DNA of 64,000 nucleotides, taken from JBJHAX01 sp050480705 (lineage in GTDB: Bacteria; Actinomycetota; Nitriliruptoria; Nitriliruptorales; Nitriliruptoraceae). The notes beneath the pieces are model-generated. The model was not told where the DNA came from. It saw only the letters and a program-made list of their open reading frames with translations, and searched no databases. A program made the position numbers and the translations under genes. Below, in pieces: positions 33,685 to 47,409 of this stretch (position 1 is its first letter; each line of letters starts with the position of its first letter). The stretch covers positions 248,001 to 312,000 of the forward strand of contig JBJHAX010000001.1 of the NCBI GenBank assembly GCA_050480705.1. The letters run 5' to 3'.

Positions 33685-33887
33685 CTCAGGTCGCCGAATA
33701 CCGGGTGGTCGCATGATGGGCCGGTTCACGCTACTGCCTCGCCGACAGCCCGTCGGTGGTTCGCTCGTGGCGTGTCGTGACAGCAACGGTCATTTCGCGG
33801 CGCAGGCTCTGCCCATTAGGTTCTCCCCAGGATGTCAGATGCGTCACGCTGCGTCCCTCGAGGCGTCGGGACGCGTTCGGAGGTCGT

Positions 33888-35198
33888 GTGAGCGGCGGTG
33901 TCGGGCTCGTGCTCGTCGCCGCGCTCATCGCCGCCAACGGCGTGTTCGTCGCCGCGGAGTTCGCGCTCGTGGCAGTGCGACGCCCATCGATCGATCAACT
34001 CGCCGCGAGCGGTTCCTGGCGTGCACGCGCCGTTCGCCGCGAACTGGGTGAGTTGTCGTACGCGTTGTCGGTCGCCCAGTTCGGGATCACGCTGACATCG
34101 CTGCTCGTGGGATTCCTTGCCGAGCGAGCAATCGGCGACACAGTGATCCGTCCTGTGTTGTCACTGATGGGTCTGCCCGAATCGTGGTCGGTCGCGGTTG
34201 CGGTTGCCGGGGCGCTGTTGGCCTCGACCACCGTGCAGGTCGTCATCGGCGAACTCGTGCCGAAGAACCTCGCGCTCGCACGACCGCTGGGGGTCGCGCT
34301 CGCCCTCGCACCGGTCACCCGGGTGTTCGGTCGGGCACTGTGGCCCGTGGTACGGGTGTTCGACCGCGCCGCAGCGAAAGTCGCCCGCGCGGTATTTCGC
34401 ATCGAGATCGTCGAAGAGCTCGATACGGCGCGTTCGCTCGACGAGTTGTCCCGCATCATCATGGCGTCGGGTGACGAGGGCAGCCTGTCCGAAAGCCAGG
34501 CGGAACTGCTCGGACGGGCCGTCGGATTGGGAGACACCCGGGTCATCGAAGTCATGGTTCCCGCGCCCGATGTGGCGTGGATCGCCGAATCCTCCTCGCT
34601 CGACGCGCTGCGCGCCCGCGCCGAGGCCACCGGCCACTCGCGGTTTCCGGTGCGCGGCGATGACGGCGGCGTCCTCGGCACGGTCCACGTCAAGGACCTG
34701 CTTGGTGTGGCACCAGCCGAACGTGCGACGACGCCGGTGGGAGAGGTCACCAGCGACGCGTTGGTCGTGCCCGAGACCGCGCCGCTGCGCCAACTGCTGG
34801 GCCAGTTGCGCCGCGGCCACCGCACGTTCGCGGTCGTCGTCGACGAGCACGGCACGGTCGCGGGAATCGTGACACTCGAAGACGTGCTGGAACGGCTCGT
34901 CGGAGCCATCGAGGACGAGTTCGACGTCGAGGACCGTCCGATCCGGCGCCAAGGTGCGGGACGCCACCTCGTCGCCGGATCATTGCGCCTGGAGGCGCTC
35001 GAACGTGATCTCGGGGTGTCGCTGCCACGCGGCGAGTACGAGACCGTGGCGGGGTTCGTCATCGATCGCCTGGGAACGCTGCCTGAACCGGGACAGGCCG
35101 TCGAAGTCGACGGTGTGACGCTGGTCGTCGTACGCATCGACGGTACGCGCGTCGTCGACATCGCGGTTGAGCGCACCGACGCGGCGGAGCAGACATGA
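33888..35198 (+). CDS. CorC/HlyC-type transporter-associated membrane protein, first copy
   Basis: 436 residues from the GTG at 33888, with GGAGG 5 nt upstream. Layout: DUF21 membrane domain (about 1-190, helices from LVLVAALIAANGVFVAAEFALVAV), two CBS domains (about 205-340, ending in VAGIVTLEDVLERLVG) and a C-terminal CorC_HlyC domain (about 350-425). The family includes CorC/MpfA proteins tied to magnesium or cobalt resistance and efflux. It overlaps the second copy by ATGA, a common arrangement of paired genes. The assignment to metal handling is by family. Confidence 0.92.
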   Translation: MSGGVGLVLVAALIAANGVFVAAEFALVAVRRPSIDQLAASGSWRARAVRRELGELSYALSVAQFGITLTSLLVGFLAERAIGDTVIRPVLSLMGLPESWSVAVAVAGALLASTTVQVVIGELVPKNLALARPLGVALALAPVTRVFGRALWPVVRVFDRAAAKVARAVFRIEIVEELDTARSLDELSRIIMASGDEGSLSESQAELLGRAVGLGDTRVIEVMVPAPDVAWIAESSSLDALRARAEATGHSRFPVRGDDGGVLGTVHVKDLLGVAPAERATTPVGEVTSDALVVPETAPLRQLLGQLRRGHRTFAVVVDEHGTVAGIVTLEDVLERLVGAIEDEFDVEDRPIRRQGAGRHLVAGSLRLEALERDLGVSLPRGEYETVAGFVIDRLGTLPEPGQAVEVDGVTLVVVRIDGTRVVDIAVERTDAAEQT

Positions 35199-36571
35199 TC
35201 GCCGCAGCTCCTGGCCTTGCGGATGCCACCTTCAGCCCGTGGGCGTTGCTGGTCGGTGTGGCGCTGCTCATCGCCAACGGCACATTCACCGCCACCGAGA
35301 TCGCCCTGCTTGCCACCCGTCGGGGCCGGATCGAATCGGCGGCTGACGAAGGTGATCGTCGCGCGAGCGCGGCGTTGCGTTCGCTGCGTGACCTGTCGAC
35401 GACGTTCTCCGGCACACAACTCGGGGTCACGTTGAGCTCGCTGGGCCTGGGAGCGGTCGCCGAGCCTGCCGTTGCGAGTGCGCTGGTCCGGCTGATGGGA
35501 GCCTCAGCGCTCCCGGACGCGCTGGTTCCCGGTCTCGCAGTGGCCATCGCGCTGGCGATCGTGGTGTTCCTGCACATGGTCGTTGGCGACATGGCGCCGA
35601 AGAACCTGGCGCTCGCACGTCCTGAAGAAGTCGCACTCGCGCTGGCGCGACCGTTCCGCCTCTTCGTCGCTGCGTTCAAACCCCTGATCATCGTGCTGAG
35701 GGCCGCTTCGCATGTTGTGCTGCGGTTGCTTCGCGTCGAGCCGGTCGCCGAGCACAAACTGGTCCACACACCCGAAGAGCTTGCGCTGGTGCTCACTGAC
35801 TCGCGCCAGCGAGGTGCCATCGCAGCGCAGGACGCCAACGTGATGGGGGCGGCGCTGCGTTTGACCTCGACGACTGCCGGCGCGGCGATGACCCCGCGGG
35901 TCGATCTCGTCGCATTGTCTGACGAGTCAACGGTCGACGAGTTGCTCGAGGTCGCAGCCGAGACCGGTGTGACCCGCGTGCCGATCTACCACGGTGACCT
36001 CGACGCCGTCGTCGGTGTCGTGCACGTCAAGGATGCGATCGTGCAGGGCGAGGTCGCACGCACCGAAGGATCGGTCATGCCGCTGCTGCGACCGATCCTG
36101 GCTGTTCCCGCCGCCAGGGATCTGGAGCGGCTGTTGCGCGAGATGCTCGCCGGACGCCACCATGCGTTGCTCGTCGTGGACGAGTTCGGTGCCACCGCCG
36201 GGCTGCTGACGCTCGAGGACGTGCTCGAAGAGCTTGTCGGCGACATCGCGGACGAGTTCGACGAGCGTCCGCAGGACGTCCGTCGTGACACGCGTGTGTG
36301 GACCGTTGCGGGGACGACGCGTCGTGACGAACTGGAGCGACTCACTGGACTCGACCTGCAGGCAACGCAGGCGGAAACGGTCTCGGGCTGGATGGTCGAG
36401 CAGCTGGGCCGGTTGTTGGATGCCGGCGACGTCGTCGTGACGGACCAGGGGTGGCAGCTGCACGTGATGTCGGTCGAGCACCTGCGCGCAGGTGAGATCG
36501 AGGTCCGTGCCCCCGCGCGCGACGACCGCGAATCGGCCACGGAAGGGCCGGGCGATGACCTTTACGCGTGA
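35195..36571 (+). CDS. CorC/HlyC-type transporter-associated membrane protein, second copy
   Basis: 458 residues from the ATG at 35195. Same plan as its neighbour: DUF21 helices (starting near ALLVGVALLIANGTFTATEI), CBS pair (about 215-350, ending in TAGLLTLEDVLEELVGD) and CorC_HlyC domain (about 365-440), with a polar acidic tail. The two proteins are clearly different in sequence, so the duplication is old. They may form a heterodimer. The 3' end overlaps the Mug gene by 17 nt, in a different frame. Confidence 0.92.
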   Translation: MIAAAPGLADATFSPWALLVGVALLIANGTFTATEIALLATRRGRIESAADEGDRRASAALRSLRDLSTTFSGTQLGVTLSSLGLGAVAEPAVASALVRLMGASALPDALVPGLAVAIALAIVVFLHMVVGDMAPKNLALARPEEVALALARPFRLFVAAFKPLIIVLRAASHVVLRLLRVEPVAEHKLVHTPEELALVLTDSRQRGAIAAQDANVMGAALRLTSTTAGAAMTPRVDLVALSDESTVDELLEVAAETGVTRVPIYHGDLDAVVGVVHVKDAIVQGEVARTEGSVMPLLRPILAVPAARDLERLLREMLAGRHHALLVVDEFGATAGLLTLEDVLEELVGDIADEFDERPQDVRRDTRVWTVAGTTRRDELERLTGLDLQATQAETVSGWMVEQLGRLLDAGDVVVTDQGWQLHVMSVEHLRAGEIEVRAPARDDRESATEGPGDDLYA

Positions 36572-37154
36572 CGAACTCGAAACCTTCCGTGGAGCGACCG
36601 TCGCCGATCTCGTCGGGTCCCGTCCCCGGCTGGTGTTCGTCGGCATCAACCCGGGCCTGTGGACTGCTGCGACCGGCACGCATTTCGCCCACCCTTCGAA
36701 CCGCTTCTACCCCGCGCTTCACCGCGCGGGCATCACCGATCGCGAACTCGACCGCGTCGCGGGACTCAGCGACGCCGAGCGTGCCCAACTGACCCGACGT
36801 GGCATCGGCATCACCAACCTCGTTGCACGCGCGACAGCTCGCGCGTCCGAGCTGTCCACCGACGAACTGCGCAACGGTGCGACACTGCTCGCCGGGCGCA
36901 TCGCTCGCTGGCGCCCACAGGTCGTCGCCATTGCAGGCGTCACGGCGTATCGCACGGCCTTCCGTCGGCCTGCAGCGACGCTTGGGCCGCAGGACGTCGA
37001 CATCGCAGGTGCTCGCACCTGGGTCGTTCCCAACCCGAGCGGGCTCAACGCCCACGAGACCGTCGCGTCGCTGGCCGGGTGGTACCGGAAGGCGGCACTC
37101 GATGCAGGTGTCCCGTGCTCGTGGATGTCGCCCAGCACCCGCCGGTCACGGTAA
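36555..37154 (+). CDS. mug: G/U mismatch-specific DNA glycosylase (Mug/TDG)
   Basis: 199 residues from the ATG at 36555, inside the end of the second CorC gene. The two motifs of family 2 uracil-DNA glycosylases are present: GINPGLWTA (residues 30-38, with the catalytic Asn32) and VVPNPSGLNAHE near residue 157. The normal NPSGLN is followed by Ala-His rather than Arg. The enzyme removes uracil or thymine mispaired with guanine to start base excision repair. The length is a little above the usual 165-180 because of an arginine-rich C-terminal tail. Confidence 0.92.
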   Translation: MTFTRDELETFRGATVADLVGSRPRLVFVGINPGLWTAATGTHFAHPSNRFYPALHRAGITDRELDRVAGLSDAERAQLTRRGIGITNLVARATARASELSTDELRNGATLLAGRIARWRPQVVAIAGVTAYRTAFRRPAATLGPQDVDIAGARTWVVPNPSGLNAHETVASLAGWYRKAALDAGVPCSWMSPSTRRSR

Positions 37155-37165
37155 CGCGGGCCCTG

Positions 37166-37639
37166 TCAGGCGTGCGATCGTCCGCCGCGCTTGGAGTCGG
37201 TGCCGCCGAGCACGTCGTCGACCGCCGGCAGCGCATCGACCGCGTGTTGTAGCGGATGCAGAAACGGCATCGCTGTCGGATCGAGGGGTTCGGCGGGTAC
37301 GAACTCGTGAAGTGTGCCGTCGTCGTCGAACCTCGCGGCGGTGATCTCCGGAGGATGGCGCCGTGCGCCGTACACGACGACGACGACGTCGGCACCGTCG
37401 GCTTCCGCCTCGGCGACGAACCCCCAGCAGGGGATGTGATCGGCGGTGACGCGGTCGTGTGCGAGTTCGGCGACGACTGTGTGCCGGTCCTCGTCGTCGG
37501 GGGGCAGGTCAGGCAGCGCGAGCAGCTCCGTGCGTTGCGGACCAGGCAGCACGACGGTGGCAGTCACCGGCCTGCCGCGCGTGGTCAAAAGTTCCACCGC
37601 GGCCTGCTGGCACACGAACCGGAGCTCCTCGAACTGCAT
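37166..37639 (-). CDS. Hypothetical protein downstream of ilvD
   Basis: 157 residues from the ATG at 37639, 10 nt after the ilvD stop, so probably cotranscribed with it. I do not recognise the family. It is a soluble, acidic protein with alternating strand-like hydrophobic patches (VTATVVLPG, VVVVVYGARR) and a proline-rich LLALPDLPPDDEDR stretch. The N-terminal half looks like a small alpha/beta domain. It converges with mug (11 nt between stops). No function can be given. Confidence 0.65.
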   Translation of the reverse strand: MQFEELRFVCQQAAVELLTTRGRPVTATVVLPGPQRTELLALPDLPPDDEDRHTVVAELAHDRVTADHIPCWGFVAEAEADGADVVVVVYGARRHPPEITAARFDDDGTLHEFVPAEPLDPTAMPFLHPLQHAVDALPAVDDVLGGTDSKRGGRSHA

Positions 37640-37649
37640 CGCTCGCCCG

Positions 37650-39332
37650 TCACACGCCCGTGGTCGCGCCTTCGGCAGCCGAACCAACCGCCCGCGCGTA
37701 CTTGGCGAGCACACCGCGGGTGTATCGCGGCGGCAGCGGCTCCCATCCCTGCCGGCGGCGCTCGAGTTCATCGTCGTCGACGAGCAGATCCATGCGCCGT
37801 GCTGCAACGTCGATGCGAATCGGGTCGCCGTCCTCGACGAATGCGATCGGCCCTCCGTCGGCGGCCTCGGGCGCGACGTGGCCGATGGAGAAGCCATGCG
37901 TGGCGCCCGAGAAACGCCCGTCAGTGAGCAGCGCGACTGTCGAACCCAGCCCGGCGCCCTTGACGGCCGAGGTGACGGCCAGCATCTCGCGCATGCCCGG
38001 ACCACCCTTGGGGCCCTCGTAGCGGATCACGATGACGTCACCGTCCTCGATGGCGCCGGTGAGGACCGCGGCCATGGCGTCCTGCTCGCCGTCGAACACG
38101 CGGGCCGGCCCCTCGAACAGCTCCTGCTCGGCGCTCATGCCTGCGATCTTGACGACCGCTCCTTCGGGAGCGAGCGAACCTCGCAGGATCGCGAGGCCGC
38201 CGTCGACGTGGATCGGGCGATCGAGCGGGTGCACGACGTCGCCGTCGGGGCCGGGTACCTCGAGCGCCTCGATCTCCTCGGCGATCGTCCTGCCCGTCAC
38301 GGTCAGGGCGTCGCCGTGCAGCAGATCGGCGTCGAGCAGCACCTTGAGTACGACGGGGACGCCGCCGACGCGGTCGAGGTCGTTCATGACGTAGCGCCCT
38401 GCTGGCTTGGTGTCCGCGATGTGGGGCACGCGGCGCCCGACGCGGTCGAAGTCGTCGATGGACAACTCGACCTCGGCTTCGCGAGCGATGGCGAGCAGGT
38501 GCAGCACCGCGTTGGTCGATCCACCGACAGCCATGACAACACTGATGGCGTTCTCCAGCGCCTCACGGGTGATGATGCGGCGTGCGTTGAGGCCTGCGTT
38601 GAGCGCCTGGACGACCGTCTCACCCGAACGCCGCGCGAACTCGTCGCGCCGAGTGTCGACGGCTGGCGCGGACGACGATCCAGGCAGCGCGAGCCCGAGT
38701 GCCTCGATGGCAGATGCCATCGTGTTGGCGGTGAACATGCCTCCGCATGAGCCCTCGCCGGGGCATGCTGCCCGTTCGATCGCGGTCAACTCCGCGTCGT
38801 CGATCTGGCCCTTGCCGCGGGCGCCGACGGCTTCGAAGACGTCCTGAATGGTGATGTCGTGACCGTCATGGTGGCCCGGCAGGATCGAGCCTCCGTAGAG
38901 GAACACGCTGGGGACGTCGAGGCGTGCCGCGGCCATGACCATGCCCGGCAGCGACTTGTCGCACCCCGCGAACGTCACCATGCCGTCGAGACGTTCGGCG
39001 TGCATCACCGTCTCGACCGAGTCAGCGATGACTTCACGGCTGACCAGCGACGCGCGCATGCCCTCGTGACCCATCGCGATGCCGTCGGAGACGGCGATCG
39101 TCACGAACTCGATCGGGTAGCCGCCGGCGTCGCGCACCCCGAGCTTGGCCTGCTTCGCGAGCCGGTCGAGCGACAGGTTGCAGGGGGTGACTTCGTTCCA
39201 GGACGACGCGACGCCGACCTGGGGTTTCGACCAGTCATCGTCGGACATACCGATCGCGCGCAACATGGCGCGGGCAGGCGCGCGTTCGAATCCGTCGGTG
39301 ACGTCACGGCTACGGTGCTTGGGATCGGCCAT
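37650..39332 (-). CDS. ilvD: Dihydroxy-acid dehydratase
   Basis: 560 residues from the ATG at 39332, with GAGG about 7 nt upstream. It dehydrates 2,3-dihydroxy acids in isoleucine, valine and pantothenate synthesis. Three iron-sulfur cysteines are identifiable: TPCNLSLDRLA (near residue 50), FAGCDKSLPGM (near 123) and CPGEGSCGGMFTANTM (near 190). The C-terminal LTDGRFSGATHGFSIGHVAPEA is also characteristic. The length is typical. No other ilv genes are adjacent, so it is a separate unit with the small hypothetical gene. Confidence 0.97.
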   Translation of the reverse strand: MADPKHRSRDVTDGFERAPARAMLRAIGMSDDDWSKPQVGVASSWNEVTPCNLSLDRLAKQAKLGVRDAGGYPIEFVTIAVSDGIAMGHEGMRASLVSREVIADSVETVMHAERLDGMVTFAGCDKSLPGMVMAAARLDVPSVFLYGGSILPGHHDGHDITIQDVFEAVGARGKGQIDDAELTAIERAACPGEGSCGGMFTANTMASAIEALGLALPGSSSAPAVDTRRDEFARRSGETVVQALNAGLNARRIITREALENAISVVMAVGGSTNAVLHLLAIAREAEVELSIDDFDRVGRRVPHIADTKPAGRYVMNDLDRVGGVPVVLKVLLDADLLHGDALTVTGRTIAEEIEALEVPGPDGDVVHPLDRPIHVDGGLAILRGSLAPEGAVVKIAGMSAEQELFEGPARVFDGEQDAMAAVLTGAIEDGDVIVIRYEGPKGGPGMREMLAVTSAVKGAGLGSTVALLTDGRFSGATHGFSIGHVAPEAADGGPIAFVEDGDPIRIDVAARRMDLLVDDDELERRRQGWEPLPPRYTRGVLAKYARAVGSAAEGATTGV

Positions 39333-39441
39333 GTCTCGCCTCGTGTGCTCGGTCGGTGCTGCCGCATCGCGAGCACCCACGCGTGACCGCGGGGCGCGCC
39401 ACCACGGTAGTGGGTGGCGTCAGCGGTAGTGTCCCGACCCG

Positions 39442-39942
39442 ATGCCGATGACGCCGACGGAGGCCCCGGTGACCCTGCAGGAGCTCAGCGCACGCCTGCG
39501 CGCGGGTGAACGAATCGCCGGCGACGAACTCGCCGGCTTCGACGGTCCGTTCGTCGCTTCGGCACTCGGTCTGCAGTGGGACGAGCTGTGTGCGGATGTG
39601 GCACGCGCCCATCTCGATGTCGACCAACGCCATCACCAGCCGTTCGGCGTCGTGCACGGTGGCGTGTGGTGCGCGGTCGTCGAGACGGCCGCCTCGGTGG
39701 TGGGGACGCTCATGGTCGCGGCAGACGGCAGCGCCGTCGTCGGTGTCCACAACGCCACCGACTTCCTGCGTGCTCATCGCCATGGCCGCGTGGAGGTCGT
39801 CACCGAACCCGTCCACCTCGGCCGGACCCAGCAGTTGTGGCAGGTCACCATCAGCCGTACCAGTGACGACAAGCCCGTCGCGCGCGGCCAGGTACGCCTC
39901 CAGGTGATCGAGGACATGCCCCCGTCGAAGGATGCACCGTGA
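39442..39942 (+). CDS. PaaI-type hotdog thioesterase
   Basis: 166 residues from the ATG at 39442. The hotdog-fold signature HQPFGVVHGGVWCAVVETAA (near residues 65-84) and the later VGVHNATDFLRAHR match PaaI/YdiI thioesterases, which hydrolyse acyl-CoA thioesters. The glycine pair after His (VVHGG) is intact. The C-terminal EDMPPSK is polar. Its stop overlaps the acyl-CoA dehydrogenase start by GTGA, so both act in the same pathway or are at least coexpressed. It diverges from ilvD across 109 nt. Confidence 0.9.
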   Translation: MPMTPTEAPVTLQELSARLRAGERIAGDELAGFDGPFVASALGLQWDELCADVARAHLDVDQRHHQPFGVVHGGVWCAVVETAASVVGTLMVAADGSAVVGVHNATDFLRAHRHGRVEVVTEPVHLGRTQQLWQVTISRTSDDKPVARGQVRLQVIEDMPPSKDAP

Positions 39943-41579
39943 GCCATCTCGAGTCAGCGCAAGCCATTCTCGATGCCGTCGACGAGCTCGTGGCCGCCGC
40001 AGCGTTGGCGCTCGCGCGCCGCTGCAGCCGCGGAGGGCGGGTCGATTCGGGGTTGCTCGACCGGGAACAGATCGTCGCTTACGACCTCGCGTGTGTCAGC
40101 GCGGCTGCGGCAGCTGCGCGTCACCTGGTCGCAGACTGCCCGACCGACGAGGCCGACGGCGACGAAGCAGCGCTGGCATTGAGCTTCGCCGCCGACGTCG
40201 CCGCCGACGTCAACCAGCGCCTTGTCGGGCGTGCCGACGCATGGGGGGTCGAGCCGGGCTGGTTCGACGAGGTCACCGCACACATCGACCGGGGCCGGGA
40301 CCCAGCGCTCATCGAAGCCGTCGCCGACGCGGTGGTTGCAACGGGCGAGGTGATCCAGCGTCGCCTGCCCGACGATCTCGACATGGTGCGCCAGACCTTC
40401 CGTCGATTCACCGAGGAAAAGGTTGTCCCTCACGCCGACGCGGTGCATCGCGACGATGCGGACGTGCCTGAGGAACTCATCACCGGTCTGGCGGAACTGG
40501 GTGGTTTCGCGCTGTCGGTGCCCAGCGGATATGGGGGGCTCAGCGAGGGCGGCGACGACGAACTGACGAACATGCTGATGGTGACCGAGGAACTCGCCCG
40601 CGGCTCGCTCGCGATCGCCGGGTCGCTCATCACGCGCCCGGAGATCATGTGCGCCGCGATCCTCGAAGGCGGCACCGAGGAACAGAAACACACGTGGCTG
40701 CCGAAACTGGCGTCGGGCGAGAAGATGTGCGCCATCGCCGTGACCGAACCCGATGCCGGATCGGACGTCGCCGCGATCACCTTCTCGGCAGCGCGCGAGG
40801 GCGACGACTGGGTGCTCGACGGCGTCAAGACCTGGTGCACCTTCGCGGGACGTGCCGAGTACCTGTTGGTTCTGGTGCGAACCGATCCCGATCGTTCCTT
40901 GGGCCACCGTGGGCTGAGCCTGTTCGTCGTGGACAAGCCCGCATTTGCTGGCCACGAGTGGCGAATCGAGCAGGACGGTGGCGGCGTCATCGAGGCGCGG
41001 GCGATCCCGACCATCGGCTATCGGGGCATGCATTCGTTCGAAGTGTCGTTCCAACGATGGCGCGTCGCGCACGACGCGTTGATCGGTGGCGACGACGGCC
41101 TCGGGCGGGGCTTCTATCTGCAGATGGGGGCGTTCGCCAACGGGCGCCTGCAGACGGCGGCACGCGCCCAGGGGCTGATGGCCGCCGCGCTCGACGCAGC
41201 CGTGCACTACACGCGTGAGCGCAACGTCTTCTCGGCGCCGCTCGCCGAGCTGCCGTTGACGAAGGCGAAGCTGACGCGGATGGCCGGGCGGCTCGCGGCA
41301 TCGCGCGCGTTCGCGACGGCTGCTGCGCGGCAGCTTGCCCGCCGTGAAGCTGCGGGGCAGTTGTCTGCGTCGCAGGCGAAGCAGTTCGCCTGCCTGGCGG
41401 CGGAATGGGTCACGCGCGAGGCGCAGCAGCTGCACGGCGGTTACGGGTATGCCGAGGAGTACCTGGTGAGCCGACTGTTCGTCGACGCGCGCGTGTTGTC
41501 GATCTTCGAAGGAGCTGACGAGGTGCTGGCGCTCAAGGTCATCGCTCGCACGTTGGTCACCGAGGCGCTCGACAGCTGA
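39939..41579 (+). CDS. Acyl-CoA dehydrogenase with N-terminal extension, methylsuccinyl-CoA dehydrogenase-like
   Basis: 546 residues from the GTG at 39939. The acyl-CoA dehydrogenase fold begins only near residue 150 (MVRQTFRRFTEEKVVPHADA); typical enzymes have about 380 residues. The extra N-terminal helical region of about 145 residues, and this total length, are features of (2S)-methylsuccinyl-CoA dehydrogenase of the ethylmalonyl-CoA pathway. FAD-binding and acyl-binding segments are AIAVTEPDAGSDVAAIT and LDGVKTWCTFAG; the catalytic base is the Glu of SIFEGADEVLAL near residue 527. Other steps of that pathway are not in the window, so the assignment is tentative; any branched or dicarboxylic acyl-CoA may be the substrate. 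Confidence 0.82.
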   Translation: MSHLESAQAILDAVDELVAAAALALARRCSRGGRVDSGLLDREQIVAYDLACVSAAAAAARHLVADCPTDEADGDEAALALSFAADVAADVNQRLVGRADAWGVEPGWFDEVTAHIDRGRDPALIEAVADAVVATGEVIQRRLPDDLDMVRQTFRRFTEEKVVPHADAVHRDDADVPEELITGLAELGGFALSVPSGYGGLSEGGDDELTNMLMVTEELARGSLAIAGSLITRPEIMCAAILEGGTEEQKHTWLPKLASGEKMCAIAVTEPDAGSDVAAITFSAAREGDDWVLDGVKTWCTFAGRAEYLLVLVRTDPDRSLGHRGLSLFVVDKPAFAGHEWRIEQDGGGVIEARAIPTIGYRGMHSFEVSFQRWRVAHDALIGGDDGLGRGFYLQMGAFANGRLQTAARAQGLMAAALDAAVHYTRERNVFSAPLAELPLTKAKLTRMAGRLAASRAFATAAARQLARREAAGQLSASQAKQFACLAAEWVTREAQQLHGGYGYAEEYLVSRLFVDARVLSIFEGADEVLALKVIARTLVTEALDS

Positions 41580-41624
41580 CACCCGTCCGAGGACAACCGA
41601 TGGCGGACACCGCCACCGGTCCGG

Positions 41625-42407
41625 TCACGAGAAGTCCGGATCGCGCCGCTCACGCGCCGCGGCGAGCCCTTCGGCCAGATCCGCCGAGGCGTACGAGACG
41701 GCTTGGGACGACGCCTCGACACGCAGCGCCCCAGTGAGGTCGAGCCGCTCAGTGAGCGAGAGGGTGCGCTTGACCTGGCGCACCACCGTCGGTGAGGCCG
41801 CAGCGATCTGATCGGCGATCTCGAGCGCGCGCTCGAGCACGCGTTCGGCGGGGTGCGACTCGAGGGCGAGTCCGATTCGGTGCGCGGCTGCGCCGTCGAT
41901 CAACTCCCCGGTGTAGAGCAGCTGTGCGGCGTGCTGCTGCGAGACGATTCGCGGCAGCAGCCAGGTCGCGCCCATCCCGGGATGGAGCCCGAGCCGGCTG
42001 AAGTTGAGTCCGACCTTGGCCTCGTCAGCGACGACCCGCAGATCGCAGGCCAGCGCGACGCACAATCCCGCGCCCACTGCATGACCGTTGACGGCGGCGA
42101 TGACGGGGACGGGCAGGTCCCGCAGCGAGAGGAAACGCTCGTAGAACGTGCGCATCGTCTCCGTGGCGTCGAAACCGCCGTCTCGTGCACGCGTCGCGAG
42201 ATCCTCGAGGAAGTCGAGGTCGCCGCCGGCCGAGAAAGCCGGTGGGGTGCCGGTGAGCACCACGACACGCACGTCGGAGTCACCTCGCAACTGCGCGGTG
42301 GCGCTGGCAAGCGCGTCGCCGAGCTGCTCGGTCATTGCGTTCCGGCGAGCAGGGTCGTCGAACGTGAGTACGACGACCCCGTTGTCCCGATGCTGCGTGT
42401 CGAGCAC
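41625..42407 (-). CDS. Enoyl-CoA hydratase/isomerase (crotonase) family protein
   Basis: 260 residues, typical for the crotonase family. The oxyanion-hole segments are clear: AFSAGGDLDFLEDL (near residue 57) and AVNGHAVGAGLCVALACDLR (near residue 106). Of the two glutamates used by true enoyl-CoA hydratases, one is replaced here (the LGLHPGMGATW segment), so it may be an isomerase, hydrolase or other family member. It converges with the acyl-CoA dehydrogenase gene (46 nt between stops) and diverges from gltB. Confidence 0.88.
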   Translation of the reverse strand: MLDTQHRDNGVVVLTFDDPARRNAMTEQLGDALASATAQLRGDSDVRVVVLTGTPPAFSAGGDLDFLEDLATRARDGGFDATETMRTFYERFLSLRDLPVPVIAAVNGHAVGAGLCVALACDLRVVADEAKVGLNFSRLGLHPGMGATWLLPRIVSQQHAAQLLYTGELIDGAAAHRIGLALESHPAERVLERALEIADQIAAASPTVVRQVKRTLSLTERLDLTGALRVEASSQAVSYASADLAEGLAAARERRDPDFS

Positions 42408-42705
42408 CGTGTGTCCTCCATCTCGTCCACGACCCCGGCGCTGGTCAGCGGCCGTTCAGGCGGCGTGGCGGCGCCGTCTGGAGTTGTCGACGGTCGCCGG
42501 CGGTCCGCTTGCAGGCACCGTAGTCGCCAGGCATCCCGAGGTCCCGCAGCGACCCCAGGTTGGACACGCCACCCCCGGCGCCGGTAACGTGGCGATTCGA
42601 GCAACGGCGCTCCCGCAGCATGCAGGGGCGCCGTTCGTCGTTCCCGGGCTCCGGGAGCACCACATCGGCCGGCGATCAACGTCTGCCAATGACCAGGAGG
42701 CCCGC

Positions 42706-47358
<4,653 letters not shown>

Positions 47359-47409
47359 CCGGGCGGCTACGATCGGCGTCGGTCAGCGGGGCGGAGAGCC
47401 GAGGTCGAG

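Noticed and set aside
39954..41582. A 542-codon minus-strand frame opposite the acyl-CoA dehydrogenase
   Set aside because: The plus strand encodes a complete acyl-CoA dehydrogenase; the minus product is rich in Arg and Asp with no domain.
42408..42705. A riboswitch (glutamine or other) in the 298-nt leader of gltB
   Set aside because: I looked for conserved blocks of the glutamine, cobalamin and TPP classes and found none. No other supported element was seen in this stretch.
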